DNA of 64,000 bases from assembly GCF_002797715.1 (NCBI RefSeq), contig NZ_PGFF01000001.1:3061304-3125303 (forward strand), read 5' to 3'. The notes beneath the pieces were generated by a model. It ran no database searches and was not told the origin of the DNA. It worked only from the letters and a program-made list of their open reading frames with translations. The translations under genes and the position numbers were made by a program. The stretch's first letter is position 1; each line of letters opens with the position of its first letter. This document shows, in pieces, positions 43,627 to 53,612 of the stretch. Origin of the DNA: Diaminobutyricimonas aerilata. GTDB taxonomy: Bacteria; Actinomycetota; Actinomycetes; Actinomycetales; Microbacteriaceae.

Positions 43627-44844
43627 ATGGCGCAGGGCAGAGCGACCCTCACGGGCGCGACCAGCCGCGGGATCGTGCTCGACCTCATCCGCTCCCGGGG
43701 CCCCATCAGCCGGGTGCAACTCGCGACCGCGACGGGCTTCACCCAGGCGACCATCTCGCACGTGGTCCGCAGTCTCGCGAGCGACGGCCTCGTGGTGGAA
43801 TCCGGCGAACGCGAATACACAGGCGGTAAGCCGCGCGTGATGCTCACGCTCGCCCCGCGCGCCCGTTTCGCGGTCGGCGTGCAGCTCGGCGCCGACTCCA
43901 CCACCTACGTCGTGACCGATCTGACGGGCACCGTCGTCGGCCGGTTGCGCACCCGAGGCGTCCGCACCGGGGAGCCCGCGGAGAGCATCCTCGCCATCGC
44001 CGCCCGCATCGACCGCCTGCTCGCCGCTCTCGACGTGGATCCTTCGCTCGTGCTCGGCATCGGGGTGGCCACGCCCGGTCCGCTCGATGTGGAACGCGGG
44101 TGCATCCTGCGGTCGCCGACGATGCCCGCCTGGGTGGGATTCCCGTTGCGCGAGCGGCTCGCCGCGGCGACGGGCTTGAGCGTCTCGCTCGACAACGATG
44201 CGACGGCCGCCGGCGTCGGCGAGTTCTGGGGAGGCGACGGCGCATCCTCGGTGGCGCACTGCACCGTCTTCATGGGCGCCGGCATCGGCGCCGGCATCAT
44301 CGTGGGCGGCTCGGTGTACCGCGGCTCGAGCTCGAACGCCGGCGAGATCGGACAGTTGCGCGCCCTGCGGTCGGAACCGGGCGCCACGATCGAGAGTGTC
44401 GCCGCACCCGCGGCGGTCGCCGCCGCCGCCCGCCGCGCGATCGCCGCCGGCCGCGCCACCTCGATGGTGCTCGGCGAAGGCGACGCCTTCGCGGACTTCG
44501 ACGTCGTCGCGGCGAGCGCCACCCGTGGCGATCCGCTGGCGCTCGAACTGATCGCCGAGTCCGCGGAGCACATCGGCGACGCGGTGGTGACCCTCGCGGA
44601 CATCCTCGACCTCGACTCGGTCGTGCTCGCCGGACCGTCGTTCTCGATCGCCGGTCCCCTGTACCTCCGGGCCGTGCAGCGCCGGGTCGATGCGGAGTTC
44701 TTCGCGCGGGAGCTGCACGGGGTGCGGGTGCAGCTCTCGCATCACGTCGTGGACGCCGCGGCCGTCGGAGCGGCGACGCTCGTGCTGCAGCAACAGCTGT
44801 CCCCGCGCCGTTTCGGCATCGGCGCGTTCGCCGCCGCTCCCTGA
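43627..44844 (+). CDS. ROK family transcriptional regulator
   Basis: 405 residues. Winged helix-turn-helix (ISRVQLATATGFTQATISHVV) followed by an actin-like ROK sugar-binding domain (GIGVATPGPLD, DNDATAAGVGEFWGG, GAGIGAGIIVGG). The zinc motif CxCGxxGCxE of sugar kinases and of NagC/Mlc is absent; the segment reads GEIGQLRALRSEPGATI. Likely a repressor rather than a kinase. ATG at 43627 with GGAAGGA seven bases ahead. The AT-rich palindromes before the beta-mannosidase and Opp operons are plausible targets. Confidence 0.9.
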   Translation: MAQGRATLTGATSRGIVLDLIRSRGPISRVQLATATGFTQATISHVVRSLASDGLVVESGEREYTGGKPRVMLTLAPRARFAVGVQLGADSTTYVVTDLTGTVVGRLRTRGVRTGEPAESILAIAARIDRLLAALDVDPSLVLGIGVATPGPLDVERGCILRSPTMPAWVGFPLRERLAAATGLSVSLDNDATAAGVGEFWGGDGASSVAHCTVFMGAGIGAGIIVGGSVYRGSSSNAGEIGQLRALRSEPGATIESVAAPAAVAAAARRAIAAGRATSMVLGEGDAFADFDVVAASATRGDPLALELIAESAEHIGDAVVTLADILDLDSVVLAGPSFSIAGPLYLRAVQRRVDAEFFARELHGVRVQLSHHVVDAAAVGAATLVLQQQLSPRRFGIGAFAAAP

Positions 44845-44907
44845 GTTCGACGGGGTCGGCGTCGGCATCCATGGACGCCGGCGCGAACGCTCGCTAGCGT
44901 CGATCGG

Positions 44908-45657
44908 ATGGACGACGACGCCTTCCTCGCCTCCGTGGCCGCGAGCCTCGCCGGCCTCGACGGGGTGCGCGCGGTCGCGCTCGGCGGGCCTCGTGCACAG
45001 GGCACCGCGCGGCCCGACAGCGACTGGGACTTCGCGGTGTACGACCGCGGCTCCTTCGATCCGCAGCAGCTCCGCGACCTCGGGTGGCCGGGCGAGGTGT
45101 CGGAGATCGGCGGCTGGGGCGGCGGGGTCTTCAACGGCGGGGCGTGGCTCACGATCGGCGACCGGAGTGTCGACGTGCACTACCGCGACCTCGCGACGGT
45201 CGAGCACGAGATCGCGCAGGCGGAGGCCGGGCGCGTGCACATCGAGCCGCTCCTGTTCCATCTGGCGGGCATCCCGACCTACCTGCTGCTCGCCGAACTG
45301 GCGGTGAACCGCGTGCTGCACGGAGAACTGCCCCGTCCCGGGTATCCGGAGGCGCTCCGCCGCGCCGCGCCGCGGGAGTGGTGGGGCCGCGCCGACGCGC
45401 TCTTCGGCTACGCCCGGGCGGGGTTCGCTGCACACGGCCGACTCGCCCAGACGCTCGGCATGACCGCCCAGGCGACCACGTGCGCGGCTCACGCGGTGAT
45501 GGCCGCCCACGGCGAGTGGGTGACCAACGAGAAGACGCTGCTCGAGCGCGCGGGCCTGCGCGACGCCGTGGACGAACGGATGCGCGACACGGCCGACCCG
45601 GTCGCGCTCGTCGACGACATCCGCTCGCTCTGCGCCGCCGCGGTCGAAGCGAGCTGA
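44908..45657 (+). CDS. nucleotidyltransferase-fold protein
   Basis: 249 residues. The N-terminal DNA polymerase beta-like fold has ALGGPRAQGTARPDSDWDFAVY, i.e. GG..R..G..R.DSD.D with two metal aspartates, and a third acidic residue in SVDVHY. An alpha-helical C-terminal domain resembles those of aminoglycoside-type or tRNA-type transferases. Substrate unknown. TAGCGT stands seven bases before the ATG (leaderless). Confidence 0.82.
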   Translation: MDDDAFLASVAASLAGLDGVRAVALGGPRAQGTARPDSDWDFAVYDRGSFDPQQLRDLGWPGEVSEIGGWGGGVFNGGAWLTIGDRSVDVHYRDLATVEHEIAQAEAGRVHIEPLLFHLAGIPTYLLLAELAVNRVLHGELPRPGYPEALRRAAPREWWGRADALFGYARAGFAAHGRLAQTLGMTAQATTCAAHAVMAAHGEWVTNEKTLLERAGLRDAVDERMRDTADPVALVDDIRSLCAAAVEAS

Positions 45658-45666
45658 TGACGGCGG

Positions 45667-45722
45667 TTTCCCGTCAGTAGACGCCCTTTCGGCGCGCCCG
45701 TAAGGGCATCTACTGACGGAAA
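45667..45722. repeat. long hairpin after the nucleotidyltransferase gene
   Basis: About 21 bases pair with one bulge and one mismatch (CCGTCAGTAGACGCCCTT against AAGGGCATCTACTGACGG), loop 13 bases. It may end both convergent genes. Confidence 0.7.
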
Positions 45723-45749
45723 ACGGAGCTACGGATGGCCCGGGACGGC

Positions 45750-45920
45750 TCAGTCGCGCGCGGCGAGCTTGGCGCGTTCTTCTTCCTCGATGCGCGTGTA
45801 GGCGGCGCGCTCGCTGCGGTCGGCGCGGAGGATGGAGCGCATCGCGAGCCAGAAGATGCCGCCGATGAGGATGGTCGGGGTCACCGAGAAGAGCGCGTTG
45901 GCCCAGAAGTCGTCAGGCAC
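45750..45920 (-). CDS. small single-pass membrane protein
   Basis: 56 residues: short N-terminus, one helix (ALFSVTPTILIGGIFWLAM) and a charged coiled C-terminus (RADRSERAAYTRIEEEERAKLAARD). The GTG at 45920 is chosen because TACACT lies exactly six bases before it. No function recognised; similar small proteins sit beside lysS in related genomes as far as I recall, which is uncertain. Confidence 0.7.
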   Translation of the reverse strand: MPDDFWANALFSVTPTILIGGIFWLAMRSILRADRSERAAYTRIEEEERAKLAARD

Positions 45921-46016
45921 CCCGCGAGTGTACCTTCCCGCCCTGAGCGTCGTCACGCCCCGGTGGACAGCGGGCCGGGGCGTGACGCTCAGCCTGGTGT
46001 GCGGAGAAGCGCGGGA

Positions 46017-46151
46017 TCAGCCCTTGGCGATCATGCCGAACAGACCGGACAGCACGAGCCACAGGCCGGCGCCGCCGACCACCACCCAGAGCACGATGCG
46101 GGTCGTCGACGGCTTGTTGGGGTCGCGGTCCTCGGGTCCGAAGTTGGTCAT
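46017..46151 (-). CDS. 44-residue membrane protein downstream of lysS
   Basis: A very small gene: MTNFGPEDRDPNKPSTTR, one membrane helix (IVLWVVVGGAGLWLVLSGLF), then GMIAKG. GAGG six bases before the ATG and a seven-base gap after the lysS stop support translation in the lysS transcript. Codon use is GC-rich like its neighbours. Function unknown. Confidence 0.72.
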   Translation of the reverse strand: MTNFGPEDRDPNKPSTTRIVLWVVVGGAGLWLVLSGLFGMIAKG

Positions 46152-46158
46152 CTCAGCC

Positions 46159-47661
<1,503 letters not shown>

Positions 47662-47737
47662 GGCAGCTCTCCGCTAGAAGGGTGGGGCCCGGGTGGGACC
47701 GTCCCATGCTAGCCAGTGGCGGGATGCGCTCCGGGCG

Positions 47738-48574
47738 TCAGCCGAGCACGATCGGTTCGTTGTCGATCAGTCGCGTGCCGCCGACCCGCGCGGCGACGAG
47801 CACGAGGGCCGCCCCGCGCGCGTCGTCGTCGACGGGCAGGAAGGTGCGCTGGTCGACGACGGCGAGGTAGTCGACGTCGACGAGCTCTTCGCCCATGAGG
47901 CTGCCCTGGGCCGCGGCGAGCACGGCGTCGACCCCGCGGTCCGCGGACGACGCCGCCGCCTCGAGCGCGCGGGAGAGCGCGAGTGCGGCGCGACGCTCCT
48001 CGTCGGAGAGGTAGCGGTTGCGGCTCGACAGGGCGAGGCCGTCGGCCTCACGCACGGTGTCGACCGTCTCGACGTGCACCGGCAGGTTCAGGTCGGTGAC
48101 CATGCGCCGCACGAGGAACACCTGCTGCGCATCCTTACGCCCGAAGAGCACGTGACGCGGTTGCACGATGTTGAGCAGCTTCGCCACGACGGTGAGCACG
48201 CCGTCGAAGTGCCCGGGCCGTGAGCGGCCCTCGAAGAGGCCGCCGACCTGACCGGCGACGACGCGCGTGTCGACCGCGCCCGTCGGGTACATCTCGTCGA
48301 CGGTCGGAGCGAACACGTACTCGACCTCGCGGGCGGCGAGCGCCTCGAGGTCCGCCTCGAGCGTGCGGGGGTACCGGTCGAGGTCCTCGGACGGGCCGAA
48401 CTGCAGCGGGTTCACGAAGATCGACACGACGACCTCCGGCGCGAGCTCGCGCGCCCGGTCCACGAGGGCCAGGTGCCCGGCGTGCAGGGCGCCCATCGTG
48501 GGCACGAGGGCCACGTCGCGACCCGCGATCGCGGAGCGCAGTTCGGCGATGGTGGTGAAGACGGCGGGGGTCAC
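47738..48574 (-). CDS. panC: pantothenate synthetase
   Basis: 278 residues; joins pantoate and beta-alanine using ATP in coenzyme A synthesis. PTMGALHAGHLAL (HxGH nucleotide motif), VNPLQFGPSEDLDRYPRT, FGRKDAQQ and the KMSKS-like LSSRNRYLS. GTG start. In mycobacteria panC follows the DUF2520 gene directly; here a six-gene block lies between them. panD is not seen in the window. Confidence 0.97.
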   Translation of the reverse strand: MTPAVFTTIAELRSAIAGRDVALVPTMGALHAGHLALVDRARELAPEVVVSIFVNPLQFGPSEDLDRYPRTLEADLEALAAREVEYVFAPTVDEMYPTGAVDTRVVAGQVGGLFEGRSRPGHFDGVLTVVAKLLNIVQPRHVLFGRKDAQQVFLVRRMVTDLNLPVHVETVDTVREADGLALSSRNRYLSDEERRAALALSRALEAAASSADRGVDAVLAAAQGSLMGEELVDVDYLAVVDQRTFLPVDDDARGAALVLVAARVGGTRLIDNEPIVLG

Positions 48575-48643
48575 GAAGCACTTCCCGGCCCGCCGACCGT
48601 CGGGAGCCGTGTCGATGCTACTGCGGGGCGCTGCGCGGACGTC

Positions 48644-48997
48644 TCAGCCCGCGGCTTCGACGACCGGCTCCGGATTCCAGCGGTGTGCCCATTGGGTGAG
48701 CGGCTGCAGCGACTCGAGCAGCTCGGCGCCGCTCTCGGTGAGTCCGTAGCGCACCTGCACGGGGGTCGTCGGGATGATGGTGCGCTCGACGAGGCCGTCG
48801 GCCGCGAGCGTCTTGAGTCGCACGGCGAGCATGCGGTCGGAGATGCCGGCGACGTTGGCCCGCACGTCCGAGAAGCGGGTCGCACCGCGGGCGAGAGCGA
48901 GCAGGATCGCGCCGCTCCAGCGCTGCCCGACGAGGTCGACGGCGGAGAGGAAGTGACGGCACTGCTCGTCATCGATCTGCTGATACGCGGGAATCAC
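48644..48997 (-). CDS. HxlR family winged-helix regulator
   Basis: 117 residues. HxlR pattern: CRHFLSAVDLVGQRWSGAILLAL, then the recognition region FSDVRANVAGISDRMLAVRLKTL and wing VQVRYGLTESGAEL. An N-terminal cysteine (Cys13) could be a redox or aldehyde sensor as in related HxlR proteins. The GTG start lies inside its predicted operator. Divergent from the oxidase fusion, which it probably controls. Confidence 0.9.
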   Translation of the reverse strand: MIPAYQQIDDEQCRHFLSAVDLVGQRWSGAILLALARGATRFSDVRANVAGISDRMLAVRLKTLAADGLVERTIIPTTPVQVRYGLTESGAELLESLQPLTQWAHRWNPEPVVEAAG

Positions 48998-49013
48998 TTA
49001 CCTAGAGTAAGTG
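48995..49013. promoter_or_regulatory. HxlR operator palindrome
   Basis: CACTTAC-CTAGA-GTAAGTG: perfect seven-base arms and five-base spacer. It covers the hxlR start codon and lies 49 bases before the divergent gene. Confidence 0.75.
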
Positions 49014-49061
49014 ACTTCCCTGACGTTTGCCAAGGGGTGCGCGTCGCCCGAGGCTGGATGC

Positions 49062-51293
49062 ATGCCCGACTACGGCCATCCGCTTCGCTTCGGAACCTTC
49101 ATCACGCCCGCCGCCGCCCGCCCCGAGAACGTCGTCGCGCTCGCCCGGCACACCGAGCGGGTCGGCCTCGATCTCGTCACCTTCCAGGACCACCCGTACC
49201 AGCCGTCGTTCCTCGACACCCTCACCCTGCTCACCTGGGTCGCGGCGCAGACGGAGCGCGTGCACGTCTCCGCGAACGTGCACAGCCTGCCGCTGCGACC
49301 GCCCGCGGTGCTCGCCAAGGCGGCCGCGAGCGTCGACCTGCTCTCGGGCGGACGCTTCGAGCTCGGCCTCGGCGCCGGCGCCTTCTGGGACGCCATCGAG
49401 GGCATGGGCGCGCAGCGGCTCACCACCGGGCAGGCGGTGACCGCACTGTCGGAGGCGATCGACGTCATCCGGGCGTTGTGGGCGACGGATGAGCGGACAC
49501 CGTTGCGCATGGAGGGCACCTACTACCGGTTGCGCGGCGCCAAGCGCGGGCCGGCGCCGTCGACGCGCATCCCGATCGCGCTCGGCGCGTACAAGCCGCG
49601 GATGCTGCGGCTGGTCGGCGAGAAGGCGGACGGCTGGCTGCCCTCGCAGGCGTACCTCGGCGAGGGCGGGCTGCAGGCGGGCAACGCCGCGATCGACGCC
49701 GCCGCCGAGGACGCCGGTCGCGATCCGCGCGAGGTGCGACGGATGCTGAACATCGCGCCCCCGGGCGGGGACGTCGACTCGTGGGTGGCCGAGCTGGTGC
49801 GCATGGCGGTGGACGACGGGGTCGGCACGTTCATCCTCGCCGCCGACGATCCGCGCACCATCCAGCTGTTCGGCGAGGAGGTCGCTCCGGCCGTGCGCGA
49901 GGCCGTCGCCGCGGAACGCCGCGAGCTCGGAACGACGACCGGGACGGTTCGCCCCCGCGCCGTGCTCGCGAAGCGCCGTGAGGGTATCGACTACGACGAC
50001 GTGCCCGCCGATGTCGAGGCGATCGAGCCCGGCGATCCGAGCTTCGGATCGGTGCGCTCCAACTACCTGCGCGGCGGGAACCCCGGCCTCGTGCTGCGCC
50101 CGGCCGACGTCGACGGCGTCGCCCGCTCGCTCGCCTTCGCGCGACGACAGCCGGTGCCGCTCGGCATCCGCTCGGGCGGTCATGGCGTCTCCGGTCGCTC
50201 GACCAACGACGGCGGCATCGTGCTCGATCTGGGCCGTCTCGACGGCATCGAGGTGCTCGACGAGGCGACCCGCCGCATCCGGGTGGGCGCCGGCGCCCGG
50301 TGGGGCGACGTGGCCGCGGCGCTCGACGACTACGGGTGGGCCCTGAGTTCGGGCGACTACGGCGGCGTCGGCGTGGGCGGCCTCGCCACCACCGGCGGCA
50401 TCGGCTGGCTCGCCCGCGAGCACGGGCTCACGATCGACCACCTCCGCGCGGTCGAGGTCGTGCTCGCCGACGGCCGCATCGTGCGCGCCTCGCCCACCGA
50501 GGAGCCCGAGCTGTTCTGGGGGATGCGCGGTGCCGGCGGCAACTTCGGCATCGCGACCGCCTTCGAGTTCGAGGTCGACGAGGTCGGTGCGGTCGGCTGG
50601 GTGCAGCTCGCCCATGACGCCACCGACCTGGCGCGCTTCCTGCAGGCCTGGAGCGCGATCGTGGAGTCGTCGCCGCGCGACCTGACGGCCAACCTCATCG
50701 TCGGCCGTTCGAGCGGTCGGATCATCGCTCAGACGATGGCCCTCGTCGACTCCGCCGAGGCCGATGTCATCCTCGCCCGGGTTCAACCCCTCGCCGACAT
50801 CGCGCCGCTTCTCGACTCATCCGCCCAGCTCACCTCGTACGCCGCCGTCATGGGCAATGCCTCCGGCGAACCGCACCAGGGCCGTGGCGAGCCGGTCGCG
50901 CGCTCGGTGCTCGTGGAGGCGATCACGCCGCAGGTCGCCGAGGTGGTGCAGCGCCTCGTCGAGTCGGGCGACTCGCACTTCTTCCAGGTGCGCTCCGTCG
51001 GCGGGGCGGTGTCGGACGTCGCCCCGGACGCGACGGCGTACGGGCAGCGCGGCGCGAGCTTCTCCCTCGTGGCGATGGGCTCGGACGACACCCGCCTCGA
51101 CCGGCACTGGACCCGGATGCGCGAACTCGGCTCCGGCCTGTACCTCTCGTTCGAGACGTCGCAGGATCCGGCGCTGCTCGAGCAGGCGTTCGGCGCGGAG
51201 AACCTCGTGCGGCTGCGCGAGCTCAAACGGCGCTACGACCCGGAGAACGTGTTCGGCGGCAACTTCCCGATCCCACCCGCACTCGAGGCGTGA
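49062..51293 (+). CDS. fusion of luciferase-like monooxygenase and BBE-type FAD-linked oxidase
   Basis: 743 residues in one frame. Residues about 5-285: LLM-fold flavin monooxygenase (PLRFGTFITPAAARPENVV, GGRFELGLGAG, EKADGWLPSQ). Residues about 330-743: FAD_binding_4 domain with LGIRSGGHGVSGRS, where H374 should bind FAD covalently, and a C-terminal BBE tail (RYDPENVFGGNFPIPP). The second covalent cysteine of true bicovalent BBE enzymes is not apparent; the region reads SSGDYGGVGVGGLA. ATG at 49062 after GAGG. Substrate unknown. Controlled by the divergent HxlR gene. Confidence 0.88.
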   Translation: MPDYGHPLRFGTFITPAAARPENVVALARHTERVGLDLVTFQDHPYQPSFLDTLTLLTWVAAQTERVHVSANVHSLPLRPPAVLAKAAASVDLLSGGRFELGLGAGAFWDAIEGMGAQRLTTGQAVTALSEAIDVIRALWATDERTPLRMEGTYYRLRGAKRGPAPSTRIPIALGAYKPRMLRLVGEKADGWLPSQAYLGEGGLQAGNAAIDAAAEDAGRDPREVRRMLNIAPPGGDVDSWVAELVRMAVDDGVGTFILAADDPRTIQLFGEEVAPAVREAVAAERRELGTTTGTVRPRAVLAKRREGIDYDDVPADVEAIEPGDPSFGSVRSNYLRGGNPGLVLRPADVDGVARSLAFARRQPVPLGIRSGGHGVSGRSTNDGGIVLDLGRLDGIEVLDEATRRIRVGAGARWGDVAAALDDYGWALSSGDYGGVGVGGLATTGGIGWLAREHGLTIDHLRAVEVVLADGRIVRASPTEEPELFWGMRGAGGNFGIATAFEFEVDEVGAVGWVQLAHDATDLARFLQAWSAIVESSPRDLTANLIVGRSSGRIIAQTMALVDSAEADVILARVQPLADIAPLLDSSAQLTSYAAVMGNASGEPHQGRGEPVARSVLVEAITPQVAEVVQRLVESGDSHFFQVRSVGGAVSDVAPDATAYGQRGASFSLVAMGSDDTRLDRHWTRMRELGSGLYLSFETSQDPALLEQAFGAENLVRLRELKRRYDPENVFGGNFPIPPALEA

Positions 51294-51300
51294 CCCGCTT

Positions 51301-51343
51301 GTTAGTACGATGAAAGTCGTAGTACGGTTCTCGTCGTACTAAC
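51301..51343. promoter_or_regulatory. inverted-repeat operator before the ArsR gene
   Basis: GTTAGTACGA (51301-51310) and TCGTACTAAC (51334-51343) are exact complements; GTAGTACGG between them looks like a third half-site. Probable autoregulatory site overlapping the promoter. Confidence 0.65.
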
Positions 51344-51358
51344 GACCTGGGAGCGACC

Positions 51359-51685
51359 GTGCGCACGTTCGAGCATCCGCACGTCGACGATCTGACGATC
51401 GGCGCCGTGCTGGCCGCGCTCGCCGATCCGTATCGGCGGCAGGTGGTGCGACAGCTGGCCGACGAGGCCGATGAGCTCACCTGCAGTCAATTCGACCTCG
51501 CGGTGGGCAAGTCGACGCGAACCCATCACTTCCGGGTGCTGCGTGAGGCAGGCATCATCCGGCAGCACTACGAGGGCACGACGATCCACAACGCGTTGCG
51601 CGCCGACGACGTGGGATCCCGGTTCCCTGGCCTGCTCGACTCGGTCATCGAGGCCGAACGCGCCGCGCTCGCCTCGACCCGCTGA
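51359..51685 (+). CDS. ArsR-type winged-helix regulator
   Basis: 108 residues. ALADPYRRQVVRQLADEADELTC is the usual entry of ArsR-like helix-turn-helix proteins, followed by GKSTRTHHFRVLREAGIIRQ (recognition helix) and wing YEGTTIHNAL. No metal-binding cysteine pair typical of metal sensors is present; only Cys42. GTG start, 15 bases after the operator. The epimerase gene follows 63 bases later, its likely target. Confidence 0.87.
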   Translation: MRTFEHPHVDDLTIGAVLAALADPYRRQVVRQLADEADELTCSQFDLAVGKSTRTHHFRVLREAGIIRQHYEGTTIHNALRADDVGSRFPGLLDSVIEAERAALASTR

Positions 51686-51748
51686 GCGTCGGTACAACGC
51701 CCATCCGCGCCGGTCCCTGACGCGACGCCCCACGAAGGAAGATCCCTG

Positions 51749-52633
51749 ATGCACGTGCTCCTCACCGGCTCGACCGGCTACATCGGTTCCGCCGTCCTCC
51801 GCGCGCTCCGGAGCGCCGGACACACCGTCACCGCGCTCGTCCGCAGCGACGAGGCGGCCGGCCGCGTGCGCGGAGCGGGCGCCGAGCCCGTCGTCGGCGA
51901 CATGCGCGACGCGGACCTGGTGCGGCGTCTCGCCTCCGGGGTCGACGGCGCCATCCACGCCGCCGCCACGGGCGACGAGCAGAGCGCCGACGCCGACCGC
52001 GCGTTGACCGAGGCCGTCATCGCTGGCCTCGGCGAGCGCGGAGCTCCGTTCGTGCGCACCGGCGGCATCTGGGCGCACGGCAGCGGCGAGGCGATCACCG
52101 AGCAGACCCCGCGGAACGCTCCCGGCATCGTCGCCTGGCGGGAGGCCATCGACGTCGCGGCGCTCGCCGCGCCGGGCATCCGCTCGGTGCTCATCGAGCC
52201 CGGCATCGTCTACGGGCACGGGCAGGGCATCCCCAACGTGGTGACCCGCGCCGAGGTGACCGCGGACGCGGAGCCCGCGCTCGTGCTGCTCGGCGACGGC
52301 TCGCAGCACTGGGCCACGGTGCACGTCGACGACCTCGCCACCCTGTACCTGCTCGCCCTCGAGAACGCTCCGCACGGCTCCACCTACCTCGGAGTGAACG
52401 GACACAACCCCACCGTGCGCGAGATGGGCGAGGCCGCCAGCCGGGTCCGTGGCCTCGGCGGACGCGTCGTTCCCGAGCCCGCGTCGGCGACCGTCGAGCG
52501 GCTCGGCGCCTTCGGCGAGGCCCTCCTGCTCGACCAGCAGGCCACCGGCACGGCCGCACGCACCGACCTCGGTTGGACTCCGACGCGCCCGACGCTGCTC
52601 GACGAGATCGAGGCCGGCCACTACACCGACTGA
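51749..52633 (+). CDS. NAD-dependent epimerase/dehydratase family protein
   Basis: 294 residues, extended-SDR Rossmann protein. NAD(P) motif LLTGSTGYIGSAV, DMRDADLV, and HWATVHVDDLATLYLLAL typical of the family. The catalytic YxxxK is not obvious (region WRTGGIWAHG), so it may be an atypical, reductase-like member. Start set by GAAGGAAGAT. Probably regulated by the ArsR-type gene just upstream. Confidence 0.87.
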   Translation: MHVLLTGSTGYIGSAVLRALRSAGHTVTALVRSDEAAGRVRGAGAEPVVGDMRDADLVRRLASGVDGAIHAAATGDEQSADADRALTEAVIAGLGERGAPFVRTGGIWAHGSGEAITEQTPRNAPGIVAWREAIDVAALAAPGIRSVLIEPGIVYGHGQGIPNVVTRAEVTADAEPALVLLGDGSQHWATVHVDDLATLYLLALENAPHGSTYLGVNGHNPTVREMGEAASRVRGLGGRVVPEPASATVERLGAFGEALLLDQQATGTAARTDLGWTPTRPTLLDEIEAGHYTD

Positions 52634-52649
52634 GGGCGGCGCACCCCGC

Positions 52650-53489
52650 TCACGAGGTGAACTGCTCCGACCCGAGCACTCGCAGCAGCGCGAGCTTCTC
52701 GGCGGCCTCCGTGCGCGGAGCCGCGGTGAGCACGAGCAGGCACTGGGACTGGTCCTCCGTGAACAGCGCCTGACAGTCGAGCTCGATCTCCCCCACCTCC
52801 GGGTGCAGCAGGATCTTGTGGTCCTCGAACCGCTGCGCCACCTCGTGCCGGTCCCACAGCTCGGCGAACTCGGGACTGCGCGCGAGCAGCGCGCGCACGA
52901 GCTCGCCGGCCCGTGATCCGGCGCCGGTGACCCCGTAGGCGAGCCGCAGCCCCGCCACGTGGGCGCGACTCTGCCGCGCGTGATCCGCGACCGGGTAGAC
53001 GTCGCGCTCCGCCGCATCCGTGAACCAGCGGTAGACGCCCGACCGCGCGAGTCCGGTGTGGCGGGTGTGGTCGCCGAAGATCGCGGCGGCGAGCCGGTTC
53101 TGCACGAGCGTCTCGGCGAGGTTCGAAAGCACGAGGGCCGGGGTGTCGTCGAGCCGGTCGAGCACCCGCTGCAGCGCCGGGGCGACGTGGGTGTCGACGG
53201 GCGTGCGGTGGGGCGGATGGTGTCCGCTGATCCGGTAGAGATGGTCGCGTTCGTCGGCGGTCAACCGCAGGGCCCGCGCGAGCGCGGACAGCATCTGCGC
53301 CGACGGCTGAGGACCGCGGCCCTGCTCGAGTCGCGTGTAGTAGTCGGCGGACATCCCGGTGAGCTCGGCGACCTCCTCGCGGCGCAGCCCGGGCACGCGG
53401 CGGCGGGCTCCCTCGCGCAGGCCCACGTCTTCGGGGCGGAGTTCCTCGCGACGGTGGCGGAGGAAGTCGGCGAGCTGCTGGCGGTCCAT
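52650..53489 (-). CDS. XRE family regulator with MmyB-like ligand-binding domain
   Basis: 279 residues. N-terminal helix-turn-helix (LRREEVAELTGMSADYYTRLEQGRG) of the XRE type, then the MmyB-like domain (ALQRVLDRLDDTPALVLSN, RFEDHKILLHPEVGEIELDCQ), thought to bind a fatty acid or similar small lipid. ATG at 53489 gives the standard start MDRQQLADFLRHRREEL. Divergent from an SDR gene that it most likely represses, as is common for this family. Confidence 0.92.
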   Translation of the reverse strand: MDRQQLADFLRHRREELRPEDVGLREGARRRVPGLRREEVAELTGMSADYYTRLEQGRGPQPSAQMLSALARALRLTADERDHLYRISGHHPPHRTPVDTHVAPALQRVLDRLDDTPALVLSNLAETLVQNRLAAAIFGDHTRHTGLARSGVYRWFTDAAERDVYPVADHARQSRAHVAGLRLAYGVTGAGSRAGELVRALLARSPEFAELWDRHEVAQRFEDHKILLHPEVGEIELDCQALFTEDQSQCLLVLTAAPRTEAAEKLALLRVLGSEQFTS

Positions 53490-53612
53490 GAGGCCATGAT
53501 CCTCCCGCGCCGCGGCGGGAGGGAGGGATCGGGAGTCCCCCGACAACGGCTCCTCTCGTGCCGCCGCCGGTGCCGGCGGAGGGTGGATCCGATCGAACGA
53601 AAGGGATCAGCC

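Noticed and set aside
42676-45510. A 944-codon frame extending the LacI-like gene through the ROK gene
   Set aside because: The added part is antisense to the ROK and nucleotidyltransferase genes and shows no helix-turn-helix.
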